This document shows, one piece after another, positions 16,669 to 24,394 of a stretch of 36,635 nucleotides of DNA. The first letter of the stretch is position 1, and the number at the start of each line of letters is the position of its first letter. The notes beneath the pieces are model-generated. The model made no database searches, was not told the origin of the DNA, and saw only the letters and a program-made list of their open reading frames with translations. The DNA comes from Magnetococcales bacterium HCHbin5 (GTDB taxonomy: Bacteria > Pseudomonadota > Magnetococcia > Magnetococcales > Magnetaquicoccaceae): the NCBI GenBank assembly GCA_002753505.1, contig PEAG01000035.1, positions 1-36,635 on the forward strand, given 5' to 3'. The position numbers and the translations under genes were made by a program.

Positions 16669-17293
16669 GAACACGTGGCCACTGTTGCGCAAACAGGTGA
16701 TTATATTCTGCATTGTATGGGTGCAGACCGCCGGTTTTGTCGGAGCCGCTCTCTATTACCGGGACGAGATGGCGCAGCAGGTGGCGCAGATGCGGCAGCA
16801 GTTGCAGTCGTTGGAAAACAAAAAGCGGCTCCAGCAGGAGGAAAATCAGCGACAAAAGCAGTACCACACCCGGGTGCGTTTTTACCAGGATGCCGGTCTG
16901 TTTGAGCCGGAAGAGCCCCGCTTGCGGTGGGTGGAACAGATCATGATGGTGGAGAAGGCGTTAAAACTGCCGGTTCCGATACGGTTCAAGCTGGAGGTGC
17001 ATAAGCCGTTCATCCCGACTCTACCGGCCGTGCGCCCCCTGGAGGGTCTGTTCAGCAGCCGCATGGAGCTGATCCTCGGCTTGCTGCATGAGGGGGATCT
17101 GCTGGATTTTTTTCAGCGGCTTGCAAAGAGTAACTATGCGCTTTACGATATAAAAACCTGTACACTGGAGCGGCGGGACACCCCGGTCGGCGGCCACCAC
17201 AAGCCGGAGGTGGATCACCATTTGACGGCCACCTGTCAGCTGGAGTGGTATTGGTATGGCCCGACCAGCAGAGCGGGCAAGGGGGGGATGTGA
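16661..17293 (+). CDS. PilO/MshJ/GspM-like alignment-complex protein
   Basis: 210 aa. It has a short cytoplasmic N terminus, one transmembrane helix (IIFCIVWVQTAGFVGAALYY, about residues 14-33), a coiled coil of about 45 residues rich in Gln/Arg/Glu, and a small periplasmic domain. This is the layout of PilO, GspM and MshJ, which dimerise with the PilN/GspL-type partner. Sequence similarity is weak, so the call rests on topology plus its place directly after the MshI/PilN-like gene, with overlapping ends. An LLHEGDLLDFFQRL stretch near the C-terminal third resembles the helix of PilO-type ferredoxin folds. Confidence 0.65.
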   Translation: MSENTWPLLRKQVIIFCIVWVQTAGFVGAALYYRDEMAQQVAQMRQQLQSLENKKRLQQEENQRQKQYHTRVRFYQDAGLFEPEEPRLRWVEQIMMVEKALKLPVPIRFKLEVHKPFIPTLPAVRPLEGLFSSRMELILGLLHEGDLLDFFQRLAKSNYALYDIKTCTLERRDTPVGGHHKPEVDHHLTATCQLEWYWYGPTSRAGKGGM

Positions 17294-17850
17294 ACAGATC
17301 AGCCGATCGGGCGTGGCGACCGACGCCGCAAACCCTGACCGCCCTGTTGCTGGGGCTGTTGGCACAGTTTGCATGGCCGATGGCTGCCTGGGCGGTGCCG
17401 GCCGAGGCGGCTTTGGGGCGGCTCTTTTTCAGCCCGGAGGAGCGTCAGCAGTTGGACGCTTTGCGGTTGGGTGGCTCGAACGAGTCGGCTCCGGTGTCGG
17501 TTGCCCCCCAGAGCGGGCCATCAGAGCCGCCCTTGACCGGGCCCCGCTATGTCTCCCTCTCCGGTCTGCTCTTCAACAGCAACAACCGGCGCGTGGTCTG
17601 GATCAATGGTCAGCCGGTTGAGACAGAGGAGCGGTTCATGGGGGAGGGGTTTTTTGCGTTACCCGGCCAGGTGGATGCGCGGGGTTTGCCGGTCGGCTCG
17701 ACCGATTCCGGTCGGCTGTTTTACCTGAAGCCCGGTCAAACGCTGGATCTGCAGGAGGGGCGGCTGTTGGACAGCTATCGGTTGGATCCCCAGAGCCTGA
17801 AGGCCCGCCGCCCGTTGTCAGCGGCCCCGGATGCAGCGGGTTCCCGATGA
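17290..17850 (+). CDS. MshK/PilP-like periplasmic linker protein
   Basis: 186 aa from the GTG at 17290, which overlaps the previous stop and has an AGGGGGG site just upstream; the open frame begins 45 nt earlier. A Sec signal peptide ends near WAVPAEA. The mature part starts with GRLFFSPEERQQLDALR, a motif common in small periplasmic proteins of MSHA and related loci, followed by a Ser/Pro linker and a compact beta domain (YVSLSGLLFNSNNRRVVWINGQPV ... LKPGQTLDLQEG). This 'VSLSGxLxxxxGxxxVWINGQ' type of domain is what PilP/GspC HR-like linkers look like. It probably connects the secretin to the inner-membrane complex. No exact family name can be proven by eye. Confidence 0.6.
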   Translation: MNRSADRAWRPTPQTLTALLLGLLAQFAWPMAAWAVPAEAALGRLFFSPEERQQLDALRLGGSNESAPVSVAPQSGPSEPPLTGPRYVSLSGLLFNSNNRRVVWINGQPVETEERFMGEGFFALPGQVDARGLPVGSTDSGRLFYLKPGQTLDLQEGRLLDSYRLDPQSLKARRPLSAAPDAAGSR

Positions 17851-18515
17851 GCGGGCTCCGGGTCGTCGGGCAGAGGCGGCGGCGCGAGCAGGGGGTGGCC
17901 CTGCTGTTGGCCATGATGGCCATTTTGTTGACCGGCTTTTCGTTGGCGGTCGATGCCCTGTTGGTGTATGGCAAGCGGGTGCGGGAGGAAAAGCGGGCGG
18001 CGACGGCCCTGGCGATGGCCAAAAAATCGCTGATTGCCTACGGGGTGGTTCAGGGCGGGGCGGCCAAGGCACTGCCCTGTCCGTTCCTGGGGTCGGTCAA
18101 TGACTATGGCCAGGCGGCAACGGCAACGGCCTGTGGCGGCTCGGATACGGCGGTGATCGGCCTGTTGCCCTGGACCACACTGCAACGACCGCCGCTGTGG
18201 GATGGGGAGCATGCCCCCATCTGGTACGCGGTATCCGGCAATTTCAAGCAGGGCAGCACGGCGGCGACGCCGGCGGTGTGCGGGGCCCAGGTCAATGGCC
18301 TGACCATCAACGGCGCGGGGGATTATGCGGCCATCCTGTTTGCGCCGGGCGGGGCGGTACCCGGTCAAAGCCGGGATCTGAGCCTGGCACCGCCGCTGCA
18401 AAGTGCCTACCTGGAGGAGGGGAATGAGATCGGCCCGCTTGACTTTGTCTTCAAGCAGGCGACCAGCAGCTTTAATGATCAGGTGTTGGGCATCACCTGT
18501 GGTGAAATACCGTGA
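17847..18515 (+). CDS. PilX/MshP/GspK-like minor prepilin
   Basis: 222 aa, starting with an ATGA overlap. The leader of 16 residues is Arg-rich and ends in Gly (RRREQG), followed by a hydrophobic helix VALLLAMMAILLTG. This fits a class III prepilin signal, but Glu at +5 is absent, as in GspK and PilX-type tip subunits. The globular part carries LPCP and GLLPWTTL motifs that recur in the next three prepilins, plus NGAGDYAAILFAPGG, so it is also related to them. It likely sits at or near the fibre tip and helps start assembly. Its stop overlaps the GTG of the next gene. Confidence 0.72.
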   Translation: MSGLRVVGQRRRREQGVALLLAMMAILLTGFSLAVDALLVYGKRVREEKRAATALAMAKKSLIAYGVVQGGAAKALPCPFLGSVNDYGQAATATACGGSDTAVIGLLPWTTLQRPPLWDGEHAPIWYAVSGNFKQGSTAATPAVCGAQVNGLTINGAGDYAAILFAPGGAVPGQSRDLSLAPPLQSAYLEEGNEIGPLDFVFKQATSSFNDQVLGITCGEIP

Positions 18516-19285
18516 GTCGGCAGCAGCCTGGGCCCCGGGAGCCTGTCACGCAGCCTGCGCAGGCGGTTATCGCAGGGCTCCCTGCGGCGGCGGGAGGGGA
18601 CAAGTCTCTGGGATTCACCCTGTTGGAGATTGCCCTGGTGTTGCTGATTGTCAGCCTGCTGCTTGTCAGCGGGATCGCCTCGCTCTCTTCCCAACGGGAA
18701 AACAGCCAGCGGGAAAAGGTTCAGCTCTATCTGGAGGGGATGCGGGAGGCGTTGATCGGGTATACCGTGCGCAACGGCAGGCTTCCCTGCCCCGATACCG
18801 ACTTTGACGGTTTTGGCAATGTGACGGCCGGGGTGTGTGATGCCCTGATCGGCACCCTGCCGTGGGGCGATTTTTTGAATGTGGACAAGAGCGGCAGCCG
18901 GGTCGGCCGACCGCTGACGGCGGGTCTGGACCCGTGGGGCAACCCTTTTACCTACGATATTGGCCGGGCCTATAACACAACCATCGCCTGGACCGATGCC
19001 GTTTGTGCCGATTGCCTGCTCACCGTGGAAGATGCGGCGGCCACCCTGTTGGCCAACGATGCCGCCGCCGTCATCGTCTCCCATGGCAAAAATGGCAGGG
19101 GACACTATCTGTCCAACACGGTCCCGCTGACACGAACCAACATGCCTGCTGTGGCCGACAGTGAGTATGAGAATGCGAATGATGACAAACTTTACCGGCA
19201 GGGCGCGGGTGATGATGCACTCATCTGGTTTGCCCCGGCTGAGGTTAAACTTCCGCTGCAACGCGCAGGCAGAATAGCTCCATGA
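18512..19285 (+). CDS. prepilin-like protein with RLPCPD...LPW domain
   Basis: 257 aa, GTG start overlapping the previous stop. An unusually long leader of about 34 residues precedes the prepilin peptidase site G|FTLLE; the Glu at +5 and the following hydrophobic helix (IALVLLIVSLLLVSG) are typical. The head domain contains NGRLPCPDTDFDGFGN, a Cys pair, GTLPWGDFL, DPWGNPFTYDI and, near the end, VSHGKNGRGHYL and GAGDDALIWF. These motifs are shared with the next protein nearly word for word, showing a tandem duplication. It is exported and retained in the inner membrane until assembled, as a minor pilin or pseudopilin. Confidence 0.8.
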   Translation: MSRQQPGPREPVTQPAQAVIAGLPAAAGGDKSLGFTLLEIALVLLIVSLLLVSGIASLSSQRENSQREKVQLYLEGMREALIGYTVRNGRLPCPDTDFDGFGNVTAGVCDALIGTLPWGDFLNVDKSGSRVGRPLTAGLDPWGNPFTYDIGRAYNTTIAWTDAVCADCLLTVEDAAATLLANDAAAVIVSHGKNGRGHYLSNTVPLTRTNMPAVADSEYENANDDKLYRQGAGDDALIWFAPAEVKLPLQRAGRIAP

Positions 19286-20631
19286 ACAGAGGGCTTTGCA
19301 CGTCGATACGACAGAGAGGCAGGGATGATCGCCGTCGGCAGGGTTTTTCCCTGCTGGAGATGGCGATTGTGCTGCTGGTTTTTGGGGGCGTCCTGGTGGG
19401 GGGGATCACCACCTTTTCTGCCTATCGCGCCAAAAGTCAACAGCAAAAACTGGAGGCCAGTCTGAACAAGGTTCGGGATGCCCTGCTCTGGTATGCAGCG
19501 GTCAATGGCCGTCTGCCCTGTCCCGACATCAACCTGGATGGGGTGGGGGACGACGATGGGGTGGATTGCAGCGCGCGGGTGGGGGTGTTGCCCTGGGTGG
19601 TGTTGAATGTGCCCCGTCTGGATCCTTTCGGCAACTATTTTACCTATTTTATCAGCCAAGCCTATCAATCGGTCATCACCCCCATCGATCAGGAGACGGG
19701 AACCGCTGCCCATTGTGCCACCCTGGCCCACCCGCCGCCGTGCAGCCATCGGCTGCAGGATGTCAGCGGAGCCACCCTGGCGGGCAGCACTCCGGCTGGC
19801 GTGGTCTCCCATGGCAAAAATGGCAAGGGGCGTTATCTGCCCAACACCGTGCCCCTGACCCGGACCGACCTGCCTGCCGTGGCCGAAAAAGAGTATGAAA
19901 ATGTCAACGAGGATGATCTGTACCTGCAAGGTGCAGGGGATGATGGCGTGATATGGCTTTCGGCCTTGTCATTGGCCGGCCAGTTGGTGGAGGTGGGGCA
20001 GTTGACCACGACCACCACCAATACATCTTCCTCTTCCTCTTCTTCCTCTTCCTCCTCTTCGTCGCTGTCGGCATCGGCGTCGGCGTCGTCATCGGCATCG
20101 TCATCGGCCTCCTTTTCAACCGTCTCTGCCTCTGCTTCCTCTTCCTCTTCTTCGGCTTCGTTTTCGGCCTCCACGGCCTCTGCCTCTTCTTCCTCTTCCT
20201 CTTCTTCGGCTTCGGCCTCGGCTTCGACGGCCTCGTTGTCGTTGTCCAGTTCGTCGTCCAGCTCCTCTTCCTCCTCGTCGGTTTCGGCCTCGATTTCGTT
20301 TTCGACCATCTCATCCTCGCTCTCCCGATCGGTCTCCTCTTCTTCCCGCTCCTCTTCCCGCTCGGAGTCCAGATCTTCGGAGACCTCTTCTTCCTCCTCT
20401 TCCTCCTCTTCCTCCTCCTCCTCCAAGTCGGCGTCCCGCTCTTCGGAGACCTCTTCCGACTCCTCCTCCTCCTCCTCCAAGTCGTCGTCCAAATCTTCCT
20501 CGCAATCGGCGACCTCCGCACCGCTCTGGCCGGGGCTGCTGTTTGAGGAGGCGACTGTTCCGGCAGAGGGGGAGCGGGCGGTGGTGGACTGTTTTGCTGA
20601 GAGGAGCTGCAGGGGAGATGGAGATGGCTGA
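19282..20631 (+). CDS. prepilin-like protein with a 164-residue Ser-rich C-terminal extension
   Basis: 449 aa, ATGA overlap with the previous gene. Prepilin leader of 21 residues ending in QG, cleavage before FSLLE, then a hydrophobic helix. The head domain (to about residue 245) parallels the preceding paralogue: NGRLPCPDINLDG, GVLPWVVL, VVSHGKNGKGRYL, GAGDDGVIWL. After a short Thr run the protein enters a tract of Ser with scattered Ala, and later Arg, Glu and Lys (residues 249-412), then a short tail with two Cys. Usual family members end where the tract begins. The tract is open for almost 500 nt, in frame, and continues into a coupled next gene, so it is a real coding extension. Ser-rich, disordered, surface-exposed regions are frequent O-glycosylation targets, which fits the glycosyltransferase genes downstream; that link is inference. 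Confidence 0.82.
   Translation: MNRGLCTSIRQRGRDDRRRQGFSLLEMAIVLLVFGGVLVGGITTFSAYRAKSQQQKLEASLNKVRDALLWYAAVNGRLPCPDINLDGVGDDDGVDCSARVGVLPWVVLNVPRLDPFGNYFTYFISQAYQSVITPIDQETGTAAHCATLAHPPPCSHRLQDVSGATLAGSTPAGVVSHGKNGKGRYLPNTVPLTRTDLPAVAEKEYENVNEDDLYLQGAGDDGVIWLSALSLAGQLVEVGQLTTTTTNTSSSSSSSSSSSSSLSASASASSSASSSASFSTVSASASSSSSSASFSASTASASSSSSSSSASASASTASLSLSSSSSSSSSSSSVSASISFSTISSSLSRSVSSSSRSSSRSESRSSETSSSSSSSSSSSSSKSASRSSETSSDSSSSSSKSSSKSSSQSATSAPLWPGLLFEEATVPAEGERAVVDCFAERSCRGDGDG
20026..20517 (+). repeat. pyrimidine-rich trinucleotide tract (TCC/TCT/TCG/GCC) coding Ser/Ala
   Basis: 492 nt of almost pure serine codons, mostly TCC, TCT and TCG, making the + strand strongly pyrimidine-biased. Because the unit is three bases, slippage alters protein length without a frame shift. 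Long homopurine/homopyrimidine tracts can form triplex DNA and stall replication. In the earlier part TCG/GCC/GCG mixes give Ser-Ala runs; in the later part AGA/CGC/GAG codons add charged residues (RSSETSS appears twice as SRSSETSS). Confidence 0.85.
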
Positions 20632-21223
20632 GCGGACGCGATGGCTCCCTTGCCCAGGGGGATTCACCCTGATTGAGATGGCACTGGTGTTGACGGTGTT
20701 CGGTCTGGTGCTGGTGGGTGGGTTCGAGGCTCTGCGGGTGCAGACCGCCAAGAGCAGAATGGAGCAGACCCGGAGCAGCATGGAGGAGATTGAGCAGGCC
20801 CTGCTGGGGTTTGTCACCGTCAACGGTCGTCTGCCCTGCGCGGCGGTCGATCCGCCGGACCCGGTCACCCCAGGGGAGGAGGATTGCGGCCTGGTGCCAT
20901 CGGCGGGGCTGTTGCCGTGGGCAACGTTGGGTCTCAAGCCGGTCGATGCCTGGGGCCACCGCTATGGCTATCGTGTCACCACCCAGTTTACGGTGGCGGC
21001 AACCTTTTCGGGGGCGGTGGGGGATCTGGTGGTTCGCAATGCGGATGATACCGGCGATATTGCGACCAATCTGGCGGTTCTGGTCCGCTCGCTCGGTCCC
21101 AATGGGGTTCTGGATGCGGCGATCAATCCCACAACCTTTCGTATCGGTTCCGACGATCTGTTGTGGTGGGTGCCTACCGACCTGTTGCAATTTCAACGGC
21201 TGCGTTCCTACGTCGGGCCATGA
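20624..21223 (+). CDS. prepilin-like protein, third member of the LPC...LPW group
   Basis: 199 aa from the ATG at 20624, which has AGGGGAG 6 nt upstream and overlaps the end of the Ser-tract gene by 8 nt; an ATG at 20618 and one at 20543 are also in frame. The leader of about 14 residues ends in GG before FTLIE, with the Glu at +5 and a hydrophobic helix (MALVLTVFGLVLVGG). The head domain has NGRLPCAAVDPPDP, a second Cys, GLLPWATLGL, DAWGHRYGYRV and GSDDLLWWVP. It belongs to the same paralogous group as the two preceding proteins but is shorter and lacks the SHGKNG segment. Confidence 0.8.
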   Translation: MAERTRWLPCPGGFTLIEMALVLTVFGLVLVGGFEALRVQTAKSRMEQTRSSMEEIEQALLGFVTVNGRLPCAAVDPPDPVTPGEEDCGLVPSAGLLPWATLGLKPVDAWGHRYGYRVTTQFTVAATFSGAVGDLVVRNADDTGDIATNLAVLVRSLGPNGVLDAAINPTTFRIGSDDLLWWVPTDLLQFQRLRSYVGP

Positions 21224-22017
21224 TCACCCCGTCCTCCTCACCGTTTCGGTGCGCCTGCCTGTTGACCATCGCCCGCTTGACCCTGCTGGAGACGTGGCGC
21301 AACCGTCTGCCCTGGGCGGTGCTTTGGCTGGTGGCACTGGGGTGGGGATTGGCCGCCTTTCTGAACGAGGCGGCGGTGACGGAGAGCGTGGAGATGCAGA
21401 GTGCCCTGCTGGGGGCACTCTTTCGGTTGGAGGCGGTCTTTCTGGTCAGCGTGACCGTCATTGCCGGTGCCGCCAGGGAGTTTCAGGACCGCCTGCTGGA
21501 GCTGCTGCTGGCGTTGCCGATGCCAAGGGTTGTCCATTTTCTGGGTCGGCTGGCGGGGTACAGCCTGGCGGCCGCGCTGGTGGCGACCGTTTTTGGGGCC
21601 GCCCTGCTCCCCTTTGTGCCCGTTGAGCAGGCGGTGTTGTGGACCCTTTCACTGCTGGGAGAGTTGATCCTGATGACGGCCCTGGGTCTGGTGCTGGTCT
21701 TGACCCTGAGCCAACTGCCGTTGGCATTGACGGTGGCCATGGCCTTTTATCTGCTGGCGCGTTCCATTGGGGCATTGATCTTGATGGCGGCGGGGCCACT
21801 GCCGGGGCATACCTCTCTGATTGGGCAATGGGAAGGGACTCTGTTGACCGTATTGTCCTGGCTGCTGCCCGATCTGGAACGGTTCACCCCCACCGCATGG
21901 CTGGTTTACCACACCGGTCATTGGCAGGAGCTGGGCTCCATTCTGCTGGAGACGGTCGTGTATCTTCTGTTTATCATGGGAGTGGGGCTGTTTGATCTCT
22001 ACCGCAAAAATTATTAG
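21220..22017 (+). CDS. ABC-2/heme-exporter-type ABC transporter permease
   Basis: 265 aa from the ATG at 21220 (ATGA overlap). About six membrane helices: around residues 28-47, 70-95, 105-130, 135-165, 170-195 and 235-258. The early motif FLVSVTVIAGAAREFQDRLLELLLALPMPR is typical of ABC-2 permeases, where a short cytoplasmic coupling helix precedes the 'LLLALP' stretch. Partner ATPase is encoded at 23669. An ABC transporter inside a pilus operon is uncommon but known from Myxococcus (PilGHI), where it is needed for pili. Substrate is unknown. Confidence 0.75.
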   Translation: MITPSSSPFRCACLLTIARLTLLETWRNRLPWAVLWLVALGWGLAAFLNEAAVTESVEMQSALLGALFRLEAVFLVSVTVIAGAAREFQDRLLELLLALPMPRVVHFLGRLAGYSLAAALVATVFGAALLPFVPVEQAVLWTLSLLGELILMTALGLVLVLTLSQLPLALTVAMAFYLLARSIGALILMAAGPLPGHTSLIGQWEGTLLTVLSWLLPDLERFTPTAWLVYHTGHWQELGSILLETVVYLLFIMGVGLFDLYRKNY

Positions 22018-22729
22018 CCAGCGGAAGCGGCAGTCTGCCCGCACGGTTCCGGGCTGGGTGGTGGTGTTGCTGCTGGTCGCCGGGGGGATGCAACTGGCGT
22101 GGGGCAGCAGTCGGCCGCCGCCGACGGCCAGGGCGACCGCCCTGGCTGCGCCCCCGCCGTCGGCTCTGCTGCGGTTGGCTGCTTTGGGTGATTCCATCGC
22201 CTTTGCCCGTGCCCTGATGCTGTGGGTGCAAAATTTTGATAACCAGCCGGGTTTGGCCATTCCGTTCCGAACCCTGGATTATGAGGCGTTGGCGCAATGG
22301 TTGCGGCAGGTGTTGGCCCTGGATCCCCGCAGTGAATATCCCCTCTATGCGGCGTTGAGTTTTTATGCCCCCATTGCCGACAAATCCCGTTCCTTGCGCA
22401 TGTTGGCCTTCATCCATGCCAGCTTTCAGGAAAATCCGGTCCTGCGCTGGCGATGGCTCGCCCTGGCGGCGGTGGAGGCCCGTCACCGCTGGGGGGAGAA
22501 GGAGTTGGCTCTCTCCTATCTGAATGAGATTCATGATCAGGCGGTACAGGGGCATCTGCCCCAGTGGGTGCGGGGCATGCAGCTGAGTCTCCTGCGGCAG
22601 GAGGAGGGGTTGCAGAGTGCGCGCCAGATTGTCGGCGGCCTGTTGCACAACGGGGTGATCACCGACCCGGGGGAGTTGAAATATTTGCAAGCCTGGCTGG
22701 AACGTTGGGAGGCCGAGGCGGCGAAATAG
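21992..22729 (+). CDS. conserved protein with N-terminal membrane anchor, function unknown
   Basis: 245 aa from a TTG at 21992 that overlaps the permease end by 26 nt and has GGAGTGGGG nearby. One hydrophobic segment near residues 21-40 (GWVVVLLLVAGGMQLAWG) acts as signal or anchor. The rest is helical and TPR-like, with RLAALGDSIAFARALMLWVQN, then a repeated helix pattern around DPRSEYPLYAALSFYAPIADKS and a C-terminal EELKY-type helix. I recognise a resemblance to a conserved alphaproteobacterial family with 'ALGD ... KIQN ... DY' motifs of unknown role, from memory only. Its place between the permease gene and the promoter of the next pilin gene suggests a role in the transporter or fibre. 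Confidence 0.6.
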   Translation: MISTAKIISQRKRQSARTVPGWVVVLLLVAGGMQLAWGSSRPPPTARATALAAPPPSALLRLAALGDSIAFARALMLWVQNFDNQPGLAIPFRTLDYEALAQWLRQVLALDPRSEYPLYAALSFYAPIADKSRSLRMLAFIHASFQENPVLRWRWLALAAVEARHRWGEKELALSYLNEIHDQAVQGHLPQWVRGMQLSLLRQEEGLQSARQIVGGLLHNGVITDPGELKYLQAWLERWEAEAAK

Positions 22730-22731
22730 AG

Positions 22732-22761
22732 TTGAAAAAGGGCGATGTTCTGCGGTATAGT
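22732..22761 (+). promoter_or_regulatory. sigma-70-like promoter for the pilin gene at 22836
   Basis: TTGAAA at 22732-22737 and TATAGT at 22756-22761 with an 18-nt spacer. It lies just after the stop of the preceding gene and about 70 nt before the pilin start, which has GGGAG at 22825-22829. A separate promoter fits a subunit needed in larger amounts than the rest of the operon. Confidence 0.55.
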
Positions 22762-22835
22762 GCAGGCGTTGGAGATTGGGTCCGACCGTGCATCATTATT
22801 TAACGGATGTTTTTTGGGAAAATTGGGAGTTGTCC

Positions 22836-23513
22836 ATGTACAAGCCGATGCGCCGTGCAGCACAAGCCGGTTTTACCTTGATTGAAATTTCCATCGTACT
22901 GATCATTATTGGCCTGCTTCTGGGCGGGGTTTTGAAGGGTCAGACCATGGTCAAAAATTCCAAAATCAAGCGTATCGCCGCCGATGGACAGGCTTTTGTC
23001 TCTGCCACCAACGCCTATCTGGACTCCTACTGGGCACTGCCTGGTGACGATGCCAGCACGGTGGCCCGTTGGGGGGTGGCGGCTGGTGATGGGGGTGGCA
23101 CCATCGGGCCGGGTGCAGCCAGCAATACCGCCATCTTCTATCCGGCCTTGGCCAATCTGGCCACGGCCGAAAACTCTCTGGCTGTTGGTCATCTCCGCTG
23201 TTCGGCACTGCTGAAAGGCAATTGCGCCATTCCCGCGGCCATCGCGGATCTGCCCAAAAATGCGGTCGGCGGTTATATCGGCATCGATGATGGCAATTCG
23301 CCCGAGGACACCATGTTGGGATTTGCCACCAAGGTGATCTGTCAGAACAATATCGAGTCGGACTATGCCATGGTCTATGACACCCAGTTTGATGACGGGT
23401 TGCCTGGCACGGGGGATATCCGGGGTTCGACAGCGACCACCTATGCCACGGCGGATGCCACGGCGGCCGCCTATACGGCCGGGAACACCTACTACGTTTG
23501 CGCAAGCTTCTAG
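22836..23513 (+). CDS. type IV prepilin, probable major subunit (MshA/PilA-like)
   Basis: 225 aa from the ATG at 22836, with GGGAG 6 nt upstream. Classic short leader of 12 residues ending in AQAG, then FTLIEISIVLIIIGLLLGG with Glu at +5: a textbook class III prepilin. The segment VLKGQTMVKNSKIKRI after the helix, then YLDSYWALPGDD, is typical of a pilin/pseudopilin group often annotated as prepilin-type N-terminal methylation protein. Two Cys pairs are possible (CSALLKGNC; Cys in VICQN and YYVCASF near the C terminus). It differs from the four upstream prepilins, which share other head motifs. Its own promoter suggests it is the main fibre subunit. Confidence 0.85.
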   Translation: MYKPMRRAAQAGFTLIEISIVLIIIGLLLGGVLKGQTMVKNSKIKRIAADGQAFVSATNAYLDSYWALPGDDASTVARWGVAAGDGGGTIGPGAASNTAIFYPALANLATAENSLAVGHLRCSALLKGNCAIPAAIADLPKNAVGGYIGIDDGNSPEDTMLGFATKVICQNNIESDYAMVYDTQFDDGLPGTGDIRGSTATTYATADATAAAYTAGNTYYVCASF

Positions 23514-23535
23514 TGGCCCGTTTGGCCAAGTATCG

Positions 23536-23715
23536 ATGATCCGCTTGCTTGAGGCGGCGCAACAGGAACTGGACGAGGCTGTGCTGTTGCATGAGACACG
23601 GACCTGCGCTCTTGGTCGCGTGTTCAATCCATCAACCCGGCGTTGTCGATCCCGCAGGTCTATCTCTCATGAACGATGCCGCCATCGCAGTGACAGGGGT
23701 TTGCAAGGCGTTTGA
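23536..23715 (+). CDS. possible small protein (59 aa) overlapping the ABC ATPase start
   Basis: An ATG at 23536 opens a short frame starting MIRLLEAAQQELDEAVLLHE, a plausible amphipathic helix, with a Cys-Arg-rich second half (RRCRSRRSISHERCRHR). It fills the otherwise empty gap after the pilin gene and overlaps the first 47 nt of the ATPase gene. No good ribosome binding site is seen and the basic second half could be a by-product of overlap. Low confidence. Confidence 0.25.
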   Translation: MIRLLEAAQQELDEAVLLHETRTCALGRVFNPSTRRCRSRRSISHERCRHRSDRGLQGV

Positions 23716-24394
23716 CAGCCAGATCGCCCTGGACGGAGTGGAGCTGGAGATCAGGCCGGGGGAGTTTTTTGGCCTGGTGGGTGGCAATGGGGCCGGCAAA
23801 ACCACCCTGATCAAATGCATCCTGGACTTTTGCCAACTGGACCGGGGAACAATCCACCTCTTTGGCCTGAACCACAGGTTGGTTCAGGCCCGGGCCCCTC
23901 TCTCCTATCTGCCCGAGCGATTCAATCCCCCCCACTTTTTGTCAGGACGGGAATTTTTGCGTACCATGGCCAAGTTTTATGGCAATCCCTGGCATGACAC
24001 CGCCGCCGAAGAGCTTGCCGTCGCCCTGGATATGGAACCCAGCGCATGGGATAAACCGATCCGTGCCCTCTCCAAAGGGATGACCCAAAAGCTGGGGCTG
24101 GCCGCCTCCCTGCTGAGCGGCAAGGCCCTGCTGTTGCTGGATGAACCCATGAGCGGACTGGACCCTCAGGCCCGGATTTTGCTCAAACGCCGCCTGCTGC
24201 ACCTGAAACAGAGCGCAGGCACCACCCTCTTTTTCAACACCCACCTGCTGGCCGATGTCGCAGAGATCTGCGACCGCATGGGCATTCTGCATCGGGGGCG
24301 ATTGCGTTTTGTCGGTACCCCGACCGCCTGCCTGACCCAGTATGGCGGCACCAGCCTGGAGGAGGCCTATCTGCGATGCATTCAGGCCGCCTGA
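23669..24394 (+). CDS. ABC transporter ATP-binding protein
   Basis: 241 aa from the ATG at 23669. It has Walker A GGNGAGKTT near residue 39, a Q-loop region, signature LSKGMTQKLGLA (a degenerate LSGGQ), Walker B LLLLDEPMSGLD and a His switch in FNTHLLADV. This set is typical of the ABC-2 exporter class (CcmA/DrrA/YhaQ-like). The matching permease is encoded at 21220, two genes upstream, with a pilin and an unknown gene between. The start overlaps the small frame upstream; the stop overlaps the next gene by 19 nt. Confidence 0.9.
   Translation: MNDAAIAVTGVCKAFDSQIALDGVELEIRPGEFFGLVGGNGAGKTTLIKCILDFCQLDRGTIHLFGLNHRLVQARAPLSYLPERFNPPHFLSGREFLRTMAKFYGNPWHDTAAEELAVALDMEPSAWDKPIRALSKGMTQKLGLAASLLSGKALLLLDEPMSGLDPQARILLKRRLLHLKQSAGTTLFFNTHLLADVAEICDRMGILHRGRLRFVGTPTACLTQYGGTSLEEAYLRCIQAA

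Noticed and set aside
19833-20492. 219-codon antisense frame coding a Glu/Asp-rich protein
   Set aside because: It is the complement of the serine codons (TCC/TCT read as GGA/AGA in other frames, GAG/GAA here). The sense frame has a clear prepilin head and coupled neighbours.
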